A DNA stretch of 64,000 nt from ZC4RG29 sp035304385 (GTDB taxonomy: Bacteria; Bacteroidota; Bacteroidia; Cytophagales; Cyclobacteriaceae). The number at the start of each line of letters is the position of its first letter. Positions within the stretch are counted from its first letter, which is position 1. The notes beneath the pieces were generated by a model that worked only from the letters and a program-made list of their open reading frames with translations, searched no databases and had not been told where the DNA came from. This document shows positions 7,467-16,450 of this stretch, piece by piece. Location of the stretch: NCBI GenBank assembly GCA_035304385.1, contig DATGQD010000062.1, forward strand, positions 25,696 through 89,695. Direction: 5' to 3'. The translations under genes and the position numbers were made by a program.

Positions 7467-10448
7467 ATGAAGAAAACTCTTTGCCTGCTTCTGTTCTTCC
7501 TTTCGTTCATCGCAGGGTTTGCTCAAACCGTTCTTGAGAACAACCCGATCTGGATTTCCTGGTACCAGATCAACACGCCGCACTTCAGGATACTTTATCC
7601 CAAGGGTTTCGAAGTGCAGGCACAACGCATCGCCGCAACGATGGAGCGCATGTACCGTGCTGAAACGCGGTCGCTCTCAGGTCGACCCATCAAGACGTCG
7701 ATCATTATGCAAAACAGGGCGGCACAGTCGAACGCCTTCGTCTCCGTTCTCCCGCGCCGTGCTGAATTCTTTACCATGCCGTCGCAGAATTACAACTTCA
7801 TCGGCAACAACGAATGGTTCGACCTCATCGCCGCGCACGAGTTGCGTCACATCCTCCAATTCGCGCATGCCAACCGCGGCATGACGCGCATCCTCTACTA
7901 TCTCGCTGGAAACTACGGGCTGGCCGCCGCCGCTGCAGCCGCTGTACCCCAATGGTTCTGGGAGGGCGATGCCGTCGCCACCGAGACCGCGCTCACCACT
8001 ACAGGCCGTGGCAAGATCCCCAACTTCGGCCTCATCCTGCGCACCAACCTATTGGAAGGAAGGGAGTTCAACTATCACAAGCAATTGCTCGGATCCTACA
8101 AGCATCTCACCCCTGATGAATATGCACTCGGCTATCACTTTGTGAGCTATCTCCGATGGAAAACGGGCGACCCGCTCGTGTGGGATCGCATCACTGCCGA
8201 TGCATGGAAATGGTCGCTCGTCCCGTTTACGTTCTCGAACGCCATACGCAAAGAGACCGGCATGCCGATTACGCGATTGTATCGCGAAATGGCGAAAGAC
8301 CTGAAAACCTTATGGAACTTACCAGACACATTGAAGCAAACACCCGCGCGCCAGGTGAACCCACGCAACACCACAGCGTATACCGACTACCTGTATCCCC
8401 AGGTGTTGCGCGATGGTTCTGTCATCACGATGAAGAGCGGCATTGGCGACATCGATCAGGTTACGCTGATCTCCCCCGACGGAGAGAAAAAATTGGCCGT
8501 CACCGGCTTGCAGTTTGAAACCGGGTTTCTCTCCGCGGGTGGCGACCGCGTGGTCTGGAATGAATTCCGCTTTCATCCGCGATGGCGGAGAACGACTTCT
8601 GTTGTAATCGTTGCATACGATAAAAAGACCGGACGTATGTGGGATGTCACCGGCCCCCGGGCCCGCCACGCCGGAGCGGCACTTTCTCCTGACGGCACCA
8701 AAGTAGTGGCACTCCTTTCCGACTACAACTATCGCCACAACCTCGCCGTAATCGATATGGAAACCGGTGCCCGCCTGCACACCTTCGACAATCCGGACAA
8801 TGCACTGTACTCCATGTTTCGCTGGTCCGAAAACGGCGCACTGATCGTATCATTAAAGACAACGGAAGAAGGAAAATCGGTCGTTACCATCGACCCTGAA
8901 AGCGGCGATGAGAAAGAAATCCTTCCGCCGACCAACCGGAACATTGGCTACCCATTACTTACGGAACGTTACCTGCTCTACAACGCACCGGCCGACGGTA
9001 TTGACGAGATAGAAGTGCGCGACCTGCAAACGGGTGTTGCGCGTCGACTTACACGAAGCCGTTATGGCAGTTATAACCCCGAGTTATCGTCGGACGGCAC
9101 ACAGCTCTACTTCAACCGGCAGGGAAGGGACGGAATGGATGTGGTGTCAATGCCTTTTGATCCTGAGGGCGGTGTGTTGGTCGACACTGCGGACGATCGT
9201 CTCGACCCACTCGCCGCCACGCTCGTTGCCCAGGAGTCGGCCTTCCTTGCCGACGCGGATACCGTCGAAGGTCAAACATATCCAGCCCAACCCTACTCCA
9301 GATGGTCTGGGATTTTTAACCCGTATACCTGGGGTCCTTATATTGATAATAGCTTTGGGCAAGTCGACCTCGGCTTTACCTCGCGGGATGTCCTGAGTAC
9401 GATGCAGTTTTCTGCCGGATACCGATATGATATCAGCGAGCGTACAGGTGAAGTGCATGCGGGTATGAGCTTCCAGGGATGGTACCCCATTATCAGTTTC
9501 GCCGTCCGGCATGGACAGCGTGAAGACGAGTCGACCATTGCGCTGAGCGCTGACGACCGCCGGCGGGTGGCGTTTGCCTGGGAAGAGACCGGCATTAGCG
9601 GCGGCATATCCGTTCCCCTGTCACTCACCCGGTCGAAGTACCTGACGAATCTCAATATCTCGAACAGCGTAGGACTGACCATGACGAAGGACTTCGGAAG
9701 TACCGTCACTACCGGCACAGGAACCGTTATCCAGGGTGACGACCGGTACATTCCAGCCAACGACACACTGTTTTTTCTCTATCGCGACATCACGGATTAC
9801 GGTCGCCTGATCTTTAACAACTTTTCGGTCAGTTATTCTCATTTGTTGCGGCAAAGTCGCCGCGATTTCAACCCGAAGTTCGGGCAATTTCTTGGATTCG
9901 ACAGTTACAGTACACCATTCGGTGGCGACTACCAGGGCTGGCAATGGACGGCGACGGGCACGTTCTTTTTTCCTGGACTGCTTAAACATCATTCGCTGTA
10001 TTTGGCCGGCGGGTACCAGCAGGCGATGGAACGTTCGGAACTCGATGTCTACGCCTTTCGCAATCGCCTTTTTAAACCGCGTGGGTATAGCTATCCACAG
10101 AACACCCAGTTTTTCAGCATCTCGGGCAACTATGCGCTGCCGTTATGGTATCCCGATATTGCAGTTGGTCCGCTCCTCAATATCCAGCGGGTGAGATTGA
10201 ATCTCTTCTTCGACTACGGGGAGGGTGAAGGGCAGGACTATTATTACAATTTCGAAAGCGGGAACGTGTACACAATCGATACGGGTACTACCTACAAAAG
10301 CGCCGGCGCCGAACTTATGTTTGACGTAAATTTTTTCCGTACCCAGCCCCAGTTCGAGATCGGCATCAGGGCGGTAAAGAGGGAAAGCAACCGGTTTAGC
10401 GCGGGTGGCTGGCAGTATGAGCTTTTGATTGGAAATATTCCCCTGTAG
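7467..10448 (+). CDS. Gluzincin-like peptidase / TolB-like propeller / outer-membrane barrel protein
   Basis: 993 residues with a signal peptide ending at GFAQ. Residues about 20-290 resemble a gluzincin metallopeptidase: HELRH at 124-128 (HExxH) and a glutamate 38 residues later in WFWEGDAVATET (E166), the expected third zinc ligand. Residues about 300-590 hold TolB/PD40-type propeller repeats (LSPDGTKVVALLSDYNY, LSSDGTQLYFNRQGRDG). Residues about 640-993 are rich in alternating aromatic beta strands and end with leucine, consistent with an outer-membrane barrel (for example FNPKFGQFLGFDSYS). The peptidase domain would sit in the periplasm or at the surface depending on topology. No characterised homolog comes to mind. 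Proteolysis is inferred from the motif alone. Confidence 0.75.
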   Translation: MKKTLCLLLFFLSFIAGFAQTVLENNPIWISWYQINTPHFRILYPKGFEVQAQRIAATMERMYRAETRSLSGRPIKTSIIMQNRAAQSNAFVSVLPRRAEFFTMPSQNYNFIGNNEWFDLIAAHELRHILQFAHANRGMTRILYYLAGNYGLAAAAAAAVPQWFWEGDAVATETALTTTGRGKIPNFGLILRTNLLEGREFNYHKQLLGSYKHLTPDEYALGYHFVSYLRWKTGDPLVWDRITADAWKWSLVPFTFSNAIRKETGMPITRLYREMAKDLKTLWNLPDTLKQTPARQVNPRNTTAYTDYLYPQVLRDGSVITMKSGIGDIDQVTLISPDGEKKLAVTGLQFETGFLSAGGDRVVWNEFRFHPRWRRTTSVVIVAYDKKTGRMWDVTGPRARHAGAALSPDGTKVVALLSDYNYRHNLAVIDMETGARLHTFDNPDNALYSMFRWSENGALIVSLKTTEEGKSVVTIDPESGDEKEILPPTNRNIGYPLLTERYLLYNAPADGIDEIEVRDLQTGVARRLTRSRYGSYNPELSSDGTQLYFNRQGRDGMDVVSMPFDPEGGVLVDTADDRLDPLAATLVAQESAFLADADTVEGQTYPAQPYSRWSGIFNPYTWGPYIDNSFGQVDLGFTSRDVLSTMQFSAGYRYDISERTGEVHAGMSFQGWYPIISFAVRHGQREDESTIALSADDRRRVAFAWEETGISGGISVPLSLTRSKYLTNLNISNSVGLTMTKDFGSTVTTGTGTVIQGDDRYIPANDTLFFLYRDITDYGRLIFNNFSVSYSHLLRQSRRDFNPKFGQFLGFDSYSTPFGGDYQGWQWTATGTFFFPGLLKHHSLYLAGGYQQAMERSELDVYAFRNRLFKPRGYSYPQNTQFFSISGNYALPLWYPDIAVGPLLNIQRVRLNLFFDYGEGEGQDYYYNFESGNVYTIDTGTTYKSAGAELMFDVNFFRTQPQFEIGIRAVKRESNRFSAGGWQYELLIGNIPL

Positions 10449-10459
10449 GTTGCGTCCGC

Positions 10460-10490
10460 TTGAATATCGACCTATTTCACCCTATTTTTG
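10460..10490 (+). promoter_or_regulatory. Bacteroidota-type promoter of aceF
   Basis: A -33 element TTG (10460-10462) and a -7 element TATTTTTG (10483-10490) are 20 bp apart, matching the TTG / TAnnTTTG consensus of the Bacteroidota primary sigma factor. The start codon is 46 bases downstream. Confidence 0.6.
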
Positions 10491-10535
10491 GCGATGTTTA
10501 CTTAATTCCAGTCTTTACATACCAGCTCAATATCA

Positions 10536-12173
10536 ATGGCAGAAATCGTCAGGATGCCCAAGATGAGTGACACCATGGAGGAAGGTGTCATCGCGAAGTG
10601 GCATAAAAAGGTAGGTGACCAGGTGAAATCCGGTGAGCTCATGGCCGAGATCGAAACGGACAAAGCCACAATGGATTACGAGTCGTATAACGATGGCACC
10701 ATATTGTACCTCGGCGCCAAGGAAGGTGAGGCCGTAAAGGTAAACGACGTCCTGGCCGTGGTGGGTAAGAAGGGTGAGGACTACAAGGCGCTATTGGAAA
10801 GCGCGGGCACCTCTGGCGACGACGGCGGTAAGGCGGCCGACAAACCAAAAGACGAGGTAGCGGACGCCGCAGCCGAAAAGAAATCGGAGAGGGCAATCGA
10901 TACTTCTAACATAAAGGCCGAGATCGTACTGATGCCCAAGATGAGCGACACCATGGATGAAGGTGTGATCGCCGCGTGGCATAAGAAGGTGGGTGAAACG
11001 GTGAAGTCGGGCGAGCTACTCGCCGAGGTAGAAACCGATAAGGCTACCATGGACTACGAATCGTACTCCGAGGGCACGTTACTCTACCAGGGTGCGGAAG
11101 CCGGCCAGGCTGTACCCGTCAACGGTGTCCTGGCCATCATCGGTGAGAAGGATGCCGATTGGCAGACGCTGCTGAAGGCGCATCAGCAAAAGGCCGATGG
11201 CAAGTCAGACGAAAAAGCCGAGCCCGCAAAGGCGGAAGCTAAAGCACCGGAGCAGGAGCAAAAAGCCGCACCGGCCGAAAGCGCGGACGAGTCTGAAGGG
11301 GATCGGGTGAAAGCGTCACCGCTGGCGCGCAGCATGGCACGGGAAAGGGGCATCGACCTGTCGCGTGTCAAAGGCACCGGAGACCAGGGCCGCATTATCA
11401 AAAGAGACATCGAGAACTACAAGCCGGAAGCGGAACCCGCATCGGCTGCCAAGGCAGGTGCGCCCGTAGTATTGCCCACCGTAGTGGGAGAGGAGCGTTC
11501 GGAAGAAGTCGCCGTATCGCAAATGCGGAAGACCATTGCGCGCAGGCTCTCGGAAAGCAAGTTCAGCGCGCCGCACTTCTACCTTACCATGGAGATCAAC
11601 ATGGACAAGGTGGTACAGGCGAGGAAGAGTATGAACGAAGTGAGCCCGGTGAAGCTTTCGTTCAATGACATCGTAATAAAGGCTACCGCTGCGGCTATAC
11701 GCCAGCACCCTGACGTCAACGTCTCCTGGCTGGGCGACAAGATCAGAAAGAATCAACACATTCATATCGGTGTGGCAGTGGCCGTGAAGGATGGACTTGT
11801 GGTGCCTGTCGTGCGCTTTGCCGACAGCAAATCGCTATCCCACATCGGCGCTGAAGTCAAGGACCTTGCACAGAAGGCACACGACAAAAAACTGCAGCCT
11901 TCCGACTGGGAAGGAAGTACCTTTACGATCTCCAACCTCGGGATGTTTGGTATCGAAGAATTTACGGCGATCATCAATCCCCCCGACGCCTGTATCCTCG
12001 CGGTGGGCGGCATCAAGGAAACCGCCATCGTCAAGAATGGTGTTGTGGTTCCGGGCAATGTAATGAAGGTCACGCTCTCCTGCGATCACCGCGCCGTCGA
12101 CGGCGCCACCGGCGCTGCCTTCCTGCAAACATTAAAGAAGCTGCTGGAAGACCCGGTGAGGATACTCATATGA
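10536..12173 (+). CDS. aceF: Pyruvate dehydrogenase E2, dihydrolipoamide acetyltransferase
   Basis: 545 residues. E2 transfers the acetyl group from lipoyl to CoA in the pyruvate dehydrogenase complex. There are two lipoyl domains, each with the lipoylated lysine in ETDKATMDYES (K43 and K169). Ala/Pro/Lys/Glu-rich linkers follow each. Next comes a peripheral-subunit-binding domain (VKASPLARSMARERGIDLS, KGTGDQGRIIKRDI), then the catalytic domain with HRAVDGA (H518, D522). Two-lipoyl E2 proteins labelled pyruvate dehydrogenase are usual in Bacteroidota. The E1 and E3 genes are not adjacent. The stop codon runs directly into the 8-bp repeat array and the hslV gene. Confidence 0.95.
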   Translation: MAEIVRMPKMSDTMEEGVIAKWHKKVGDQVKSGELMAEIETDKATMDYESYNDGTILYLGAKEGEAVKVNDVLAVVGKKGEDYKALLESAGTSGDDGGKAADKPKDEVADAAAEKKSERAIDTSNIKAEIVLMPKMSDTMDEGVIAAWHKKVGETVKSGELLAEVETDKATMDYESYSEGTLLYQGAEAGQAVPVNGVLAIIGEKDADWQTLLKAHQQKADGKSDEKAEPAKAEAKAPEQEQKAAPAESADESEGDRVKASPLARSMARERGIDLSRVKGTGDQGRIIKRDIENYKPEAEPASAAKAGAPVVLPTVVGEERSEEVAVSQMRKTIARRLSESKFSAPHFYLTMEINMDKVVQARKSMNEVSPVKLSFNDIVIKATAAAIRQHPDVNVSWLGDKIRKNQHIHIGVAVAVKDGLVVPVVRFADSKSLSHIGAEVKDLAQKAHDKKLQPSDWEGSTFTISNLGMFGIEEFTAIINPPDACILAVGGIKETAIVKNGVVVPGNVMKVTLSCDHRAVDGATGAAFLQTLKKLLEDPVRILI

Positions 12174-12269
12174 AAGGGTTGAAGAGTTGAAGAGTTGAAG
12201 AGTTGAATAATTGAAGAGTTGAAGAGTTGAATAATTGAAGGGTTGGAGAATTGAAGCGTTAAATAATTG
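12174..12269 (+). repeat. Twelve 8-bp tandem units between aceF and hslV
   Basis: The array starts at the first base after the aceF stop and contains twelve units in unbroken 8-bp register. The main unit is AAGAGTTG (five copies); variants are AATAATTG (three), AAGGGTTG (two), GAGAATTG and AAGCGTTA. The final unit, AATAATTG, contains an in-frame TAA (12264-12266) followed by the TTG start codon of hslV (12267-12269). No other sequence is present between the two genes. Confidence 0.95.
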
Positions 12270-12800
12270 AAGATCCATTCCACAACGATATTAGCCGTCC
12301 TCCACGATGGACACGTAGCCATTGGCGGGGATGGTCAGGCGACGATGGGCAACTATGTTGCGAAGAGCAATGTGCGGAAGATTCGTAAGCTTCAGGATGG
12401 AAAAATTCTTGTTGGATTTGCGGGGTCAACGGCGGATGCGTTCACGTTGCTGGAACGCTTCGATGAAAAACTCAACAGCTATGGTGGCAATATGAAGCGC
12501 GCTGCGATTGAGTTGGCGAAGGACTGGAGAATGGATCGTTTTCTCAGACGGCTCGAGGCAATGCTCATAACGGCATCACAAACCGAGTTGTTGGTGATCT
12601 CCGGTACCGGCGACGTCCTTGAACCCGACAACCAGGTTGCGGCCATTGGCTCTGGCGCCATGTATGCGCAGGCCGCCGCGGTTGCCCTAAAGAAACATGC
12701 GCCTTCATTATCGGCTGAGGCCATCGTTACCGAAAGCCTCCACATCGCTGCAGACATCTGCATCTATACGAATCACAACCTGGTAATCGAAACCCTGTAA
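12267..12800 (+). CDS. hslV: ATP-dependent protease HslUV, peptidase subunit
   Basis: 177 residues, the threonine peptidase core that works with the HslU ATPase. The start is TTG at 12267, since an in-frame TAA lies immediately before it and family members begin just before the catalytic threonine. The N-terminus MKIHSTTILAV places the catalytic nucleophile at T6 after a five-residue propeptide. IGGDGQATMGN, VGFAGSTADAFTLLERF, ELAKDWRMDRFLRRLEA and AIGSGAMYAQAAA are all family hallmarks. hslU is not in the window. Expression probably depends on read-through from the aceF promoter across the repeat array, because I see no convincing promoter in between. Confidence 0.95.
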   Translation: MKIHSTTILAVLHDGHVAIGGDGQATMGNYVAKSNVRKIRKLQDGKILVGFAGSTADAFTLLERFDEKLNSYGGNMKRAAIELAKDWRMDRFLRRLEAMLITASQTELLVISGTGDVLEPDNQVAAIGSGAMYAQAAAVALKKHAPSLSAEAIVTESLHIAADICIYTNHNLVIETL

Positions 12801-12842
12801 AAAGCCTTCCCAAAGAGGGAATTTAATCCAGGATTGCACACC

Positions 12843-12869
12843 GCCTCCCGGCTTGAAACGGGGGCTTTT
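12843..12869 (+). terminator. Probable terminator after hslV
   Basis: GCC(T)CCCG pairs with CGGGGGC apart from a single bulged T, with an 8-base loop (12851-12858), and is followed by TTTT and a second T-rich stretch. It would end the aceF-hslV transcript. Confidence 0.5.
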
Positions 12870-12978
12870 CACCTTTTATACTTTTTCCCGGTTACTTTTT
12901 ATTTTCGCCGCGTTATACGGTTGCCCGGCGAAAAGTTTTTATATTATAATGCGTTAAATACATACAACCCGTTAAGCC

Positions 12979-14160
12979 GTGATTAACTACTACGCCATAC
13001 TCGATATCGATCGGAATGCCAGTTCCACCGAGATCAGGGCGGCATACAAGCGGCAGGCCATGCTGTACCATCCCGACAGGAATGCGGGAGATAAGGAGGC
13101 GGAGGAGAAGTTCAAAATGGTGAACGAGGCCTATCATGTCCTGTCAGATCCTATAAAGAAGGCGAAATACGATTCCTGGCTGGATCCCGACACGCTGGAT
13201 GAGTTCTCTTACGAATACTGGCGTGAGGTACGAAAGCGCCGCTACTATGCATACCGTCGCGCACAGACGTCGACGTACCGCATCGACAGAAACTACTATC
13301 GCGTTCAGGCGCTGGCCTTTCTCGTTTTCCTGATGCTGTCCGGATTGTGCTTCGCTATGGTGCACACCGTCAATTACATAATCGACTTGCGCCAGGCCGA
13401 ACAATGGCGCGAAAACAGCCGGCAATTAGAGCGGGTGAACGCGCTGTTTGACGCGGGACAATTCAACGAAGCGTTTACCGTAATCAAAGGACTCAAAAAA
13501 GAGGAGCCTTTTGAGTTCCGCTTCACATTTGCGCAGGATAGCCTGCTGTCGGAATTGCGGAAAAAGGCTGACCATGAATTCAATAACAAGAATTTCGAGC
13601 GTGCCGCGCACTATTATACCATCCTCGGCAATGAGGAGAGCCCGGTACGAATGGAAACGCTGCAGAAGATCGCGAGCTGTCAGTATTACCTCGGGCATTA
13701 TGGCGAATCGTTGAATCCGTTGAAGCAACTCCTCAACCAGCAGCCCTGGAACCTCGATCTCGTGTACCAGATTGCTATGATCAACCTGGAAAACCTTGAC
13801 AATAAGGAGGAGGCGTTGCACTACCTGACGATGGGCAAGAAACTGTTCAAGCAGAATCTTACGGATGTGTACGGGTCTGCGTTCGAGGTCGTGATGGACC
13901 CGAAGGATGTTCCGGATATTTACTACTTCATTTTCATTGCCCGGGCAAAGGCGAACATTGGCCTTCAGCATTATGCTGAAGCGATAACCGACTGCAACTG
14001 GGCGATAACGCTGCGCGGCGCCAACCCTGAACCCTACCACCTGCGGGCGATGTCCAAATTCAGAAGTTCCCGGTATCGGAGCGGTTGCGAAGACCTGTCG
14101 AAGGCTGCCGCACGGGGCAAAGACATTACAGCCGATCGGGCTCGGTATTGCCGGTATTAG
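12979..14160 (+). CDS. J-domain protein with membrane helix and TPR-like repeats
   Basis: 393 residues starting at GTG (12979). Residues 1-70 form a J domain with HPDRN and the usual YYAILDIDRNASSTEIRAAYK opening split around it, so it should stimulate a DnaK-type ATPase. Residues about 108-130 are one transmembrane helix (ALAFLVFLMLSGLCFAMV). The remainder contains TPR-like helical pairs, for example FNEAFTVIKGLKKEEPF, FERAAHYYTILGNEESP and YAEAITDCNWAITLRGAN. The J domain is cytoplasmic only if the helix is oriented N-in, leaving the TPR part periplasmic (topology inferred). It is not DnaJ itself, as it lacks the zinc-binding region. Confidence 0.82.
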   Translation: MINYYAILDIDRNASSTEIRAAYKRQAMLYHPDRNAGDKEAEEKFKMVNEAYHVLSDPIKKAKYDSWLDPDTLDEFSYEYWREVRKRRYYAYRRAQTSTYRIDRNYYRVQALAFLVFLMLSGLCFAMVHTVNYIIDLRQAEQWRENSRQLERVNALFDAGQFNEAFTVIKGLKKEEPFEFRFTFAQDSLLSELRKKADHEFNNKNFERAAHYYTILGNEESPVRMETLQKIASCQYYLGHYGESLNPLKQLLNQQPWNLDLVYQIAMINLENLDNKEEALHYLTMGKKLFKQNLTDVYGSAFEVVMDPKDVPDIYYFIFIARAKANIGLQHYAEAITDCNWAITLRGANPEPYHLRAMSKFRSSRYRSGCEDLSKAAARGKDITADRARYCRY

Positions 14161-14290
14161 TCACCATTTCCGGTAAAGTTATCGATACCACGCACGAGAT
14201 ACAGAAGGAACCGGTTTCGGGCCGGAAATGGTGTGGAGTTTTTGCGGCGATTCCCTATTTTTATTGAAAAGGCCAGGTTTGAACCCTGAG

Positions 14291-14731
14291 ATGATGGCAA
14301 CAGAGCTTAGCAAAGACCAGCTTGAATCCGTTCGCGAAAGCTATTTCAACATACTTGCCCTTTTCCTGGAGCAGGATCAGATCGAAAGCCGCTACATTCG
14401 CTGCCTGCTGAAATGGGGCGTACAGCTGCGAATCAACCCCGATGACCTGAGCCGGTCGTCCAAAGACATTTCTACTATCTCTTTTTCTCTCGACAAGGTC
14501 GACAAACTGGAAGCCGTGTACCACCTCGTACATATGATCTACTTAGACCGTGTGGTGGAGGACGTAGAATTGGAGGTGGCGACCATCTATGCAAACAGAC
14601 TCGGCTTCCAACCTTCTGTGGTCAGTGAATTGTTCACCGCAATAGTCACATCCGACCCCAATAATGCCGGCGAACGGGACGTCCGGAAGGAGGTAATTGA
14701 GTTTCTCAAGCTCCACAAAGACAAGATTTGA
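14291..14731 (+). CDS. TerB-like cytoplasmic protein
   Basis: About 146 residues, starting at the tandem ATGs of 14291-14296; the upstream ATG at 14228 would add unlike sequence. It is all helical. The segments YFNILALFLEQDQIES, LEAVYHLVHMIYLDRVVEDVELE and YANRLGFQPSVVSELF resemble the TerB/tellurite-resistance helical bundle with its acidic 'D..D' positions. Proteins like this are common as uncharacterised small Bacteroidota genes. It follows the J-domain gene with a gap of about 130 bases and may be cotranscribed. Function not assigned. Confidence 0.65.
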   Translation: MMATELSKDQLESVRESYFNILALFLEQDQIESRYIRCLLKWGVQLRINPDDLSRSSKDISTISFSLDKVDKLEAVYHLVHMIYLDRVVEDVELEVATIYANRLGFQPSVVSELFTAIVTSDPNNAGERDVRKEVIEFLKLHKDKI

Positions 14732-14901
14732 GGAGAAAAAACCGCGTTTGAATGTAAGGATTACCGGGTCACCCATCGTATTTCCCCGACTTCCTGCGGC
14801 TAAATCAGAACAACCCATTTCAAAAGTGTCGACCAACGGCGGATGATGCCGGTCAATGGCATCCGACGGGCCGCACCTGTGTTCAGGTTCCGAAACGTAT
14901 T

Positions 14902-14927
14902 AAAGAGCCTACCGATGTAGGGTCTTT
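14902..14927. other. Imperfect hairpin in gene-free region
   Basis: AAAGAGCCTAC and GTAGGGTCTTT form an 11-bp stem with one mismatch and a 4-base loop. It may mark the end of the TerB-like transcript or be part of a larger RNA. Confidence 0.35.
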
Positions 14928-14940
14928 GCACTAAACGATT

Positions 14941-15156
14941 TATTTAGTTCCCACGCAATGCCGAAGTTCGTATCGTACTTCAACTAGTGCGATGGACTAC
15001 AGCGTAAGAGCAAGAATCATCGCGGCCGGATTTCGGCGAGTGGTCGGAGTGGTAAAAATTTTCCCTGGGGAACTCACTGACGCCGCAAGGCTCATGAAGA
15101 CGAACCCCGTAACAAGGCATTCCAGGGAAGATAACATCCTTAAGACCATTTTTTTA
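14941..15156 (+). ncRNA. Candidate structured RNA, family not recognised
   Basis: The 528 bases between the TerB-like gene and the aminotransferase contain no credible protein frame. The best structured part is TTCCCTGG (15061-15068) pairing perfectly with CCAGGGAA (15122-15129), enclosing an inner GCC-GCAA-GGC hairpin with a GNRA tetraloop (15082-15091). A run of seven T follows at 15149-15155. I looked for the signature motifs of tmRNA, RNase P RNA, SRP RNA and the usual riboswitches and found none. A 6S-like or 6S-Flavo RNA is possible. Boundaries are approximate. Confidence 0.35.
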
Positions 15157-15194
15157 GCTTGCTGAAATCGGGTTTAATTTAGTTTCATTTTTTG

Positions 15195-15224
15195 ACGGCC
15201 TCTATACGAGGCCGTTTGCTTTTA
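15195..15224 (+). terminator. Intrinsic terminator
   Basis: ACGGCCTC (15195-15202) and GAGGCCGT (15208-15215) form a perfect 8-bp stem with a 5-base loop, followed by a T-rich tract. It lies 35 bases before the aminotransferase start, so it would end an upstream transcript such as the candidate RNA, or act as a leader attenuator. Confidence 0.65.
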
Positions 15225-15259
15225 TAGGCTGTCTTCATAGATTTCGGAAAAACCACGCC

Positions 15260-16447
15260 TTGGATTTCAGCCGAGAAACCTTTCTCACACACCTGGCCCA
15301 AACCACGCCTTCGCCTTTCATGCTGCCCATCGAGCGCGCGGAAGGATCGTATCTGTACACGCCGGATGGGCGTCGGTATCTCGACCTGATTTCCGGTGTT
15401 GGCGTCAGTCATATCGGGCACCGCCATCCTAAAGTGATCCAGGCCATCCGTGACCAGCTCGACCGCCACCTGCACGTTATGGTATACGGCGAATACATTC
15501 AGTCGCCCTCCAACCTGCTCGCGAAAAAGCTCGCCGGCCTGTTACCGCCAAACCTTAACTGTTGCTATTTCACGAACTCAGGTACAGAAGCAAACGAGGG
15601 CGCCCTGAAACTCGCAAAACGGTTCACCGGCCGCACGGAGATCGTCGCGTTTAGGAAGTCGTACCACGGCAGCACCCACGGCTCACTCAGTGTGACGGGC
15701 AACGAGACGAAGAAGAACGCCTTCCGGCCGCTGCTTCCCGGCGTAACGTTTATAGAATTCAATAATCCGGACGACCTGTCCCACATCACCGACCGCACCG
15801 CGTGTGTCATTATGGAAACCATCCAGGGCGACGCGGGCGTACGGATTCCCGACCGTTCCTTTATGGCGAAGCTAAGGAAGCGTTGTGACGAAACCGGCGC
15901 CTTGCTGATCCTCGACGAGATCCAGTGCGGCATGGGACGTACGGGGACGCTGTTTGCGTTTGAACAATTCGACATCGTGCCCGATATCCTCACCGTCGCC
16001 AAAGCCTTTGGTGGCGGGTTGCCATTGGGCGCATTTATTGCCGACAAAGAGATGATGGCGTGCCTTGCGCACGACCCGATGTTGGGTCATATCACCACCT
16101 TTGGGGGGAACCCGGTTTCGTGCGCGGCGTCTTTGGCTACCCTCGAAGTGATTATGGAGGAGCGGCTTTTAGATCAGGTCGAGCACAAGGGCAGCCGCTT
16201 TGAAGAACAGCTTCGCCATCCAGCTATTAAGGCCATGCGCCGTATCGGATTGATGATGGCGATCGACTTCGGAACGGCCGACGACGTTCAGCGTATCGTA
16301 CAGGGTTTGCTGGAAAAAGGCATCATCACCTTTTGGTTCTTATCCCACCCCAACAGCTTCCGCATAGCGCCACCGTTGACGATATCGGAAGAGGAGATCG
16401 CGGAGGCGTGTGAGGCGATTGTAGCGGTGATCGGAAGAGAACGGTAG
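15260..16447 (+). CDS. Class III PLP-dependent aminotransferase
   Basis: 395 residues. The start is taken at TTG (15260), because the next ATG (M21) would remove conserved N-terminal sequence. Fold-type I signatures are FTNSGTEANEGALKLAKRF, the PLP phosphate and ring segment ILDEIQCGMGRTG, and the Schiff-base lysine in TVAKAFGGGLPLGAF. The group includes acetylornithine, ornithine and 4-aminobutyrate transaminases. No arginine-synthesis genes lie nearby, so substrate is not assigned. It ends 3 bases before a long inverted repeat and converges on gapA. Confidence 0.88.
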   Translation: MDFSRETFLTHLAQTTPSPFMLPIERAEGSYLYTPDGRRYLDLISGVGVSHIGHRHPKVIQAIRDQLDRHLHVMVYGEYIQSPSNLLAKKLAGLLPPNLNCCYFTNSGTEANEGALKLAKRFTGRTEIVAFRKSYHGSTHGSLSVTGNETKKNAFRPLLPGVTFIEFNNPDDLSHITDRTACVIMETIQGDAGVRIPDRSFMAKLRKRCDETGALLILDEIQCGMGRTGTLFAFEQFDIVPDILTVAKAFGGGLPLGAFIADKEMMACLAHDPMLGHITTFGGNPVSCAASLATLEVIMEERLLDQVEHKGSRFEEQLRHPAIKAMRRIGLMMAIDFGTADDVQRIVQGLLEKGIITFWFLSHPNSFRIAPPLTISEEEIAEACEAIVAVIGRER

Positions 16448-16450
16448 GGG

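Noticed and set aside
14732..15259. tmRNA, RNase P RNA or SRP RNA
   Set aside because: No tRNA-like T arm, no GAGGAAAGTCC-type core and no SRP apical loop were found on either strand.
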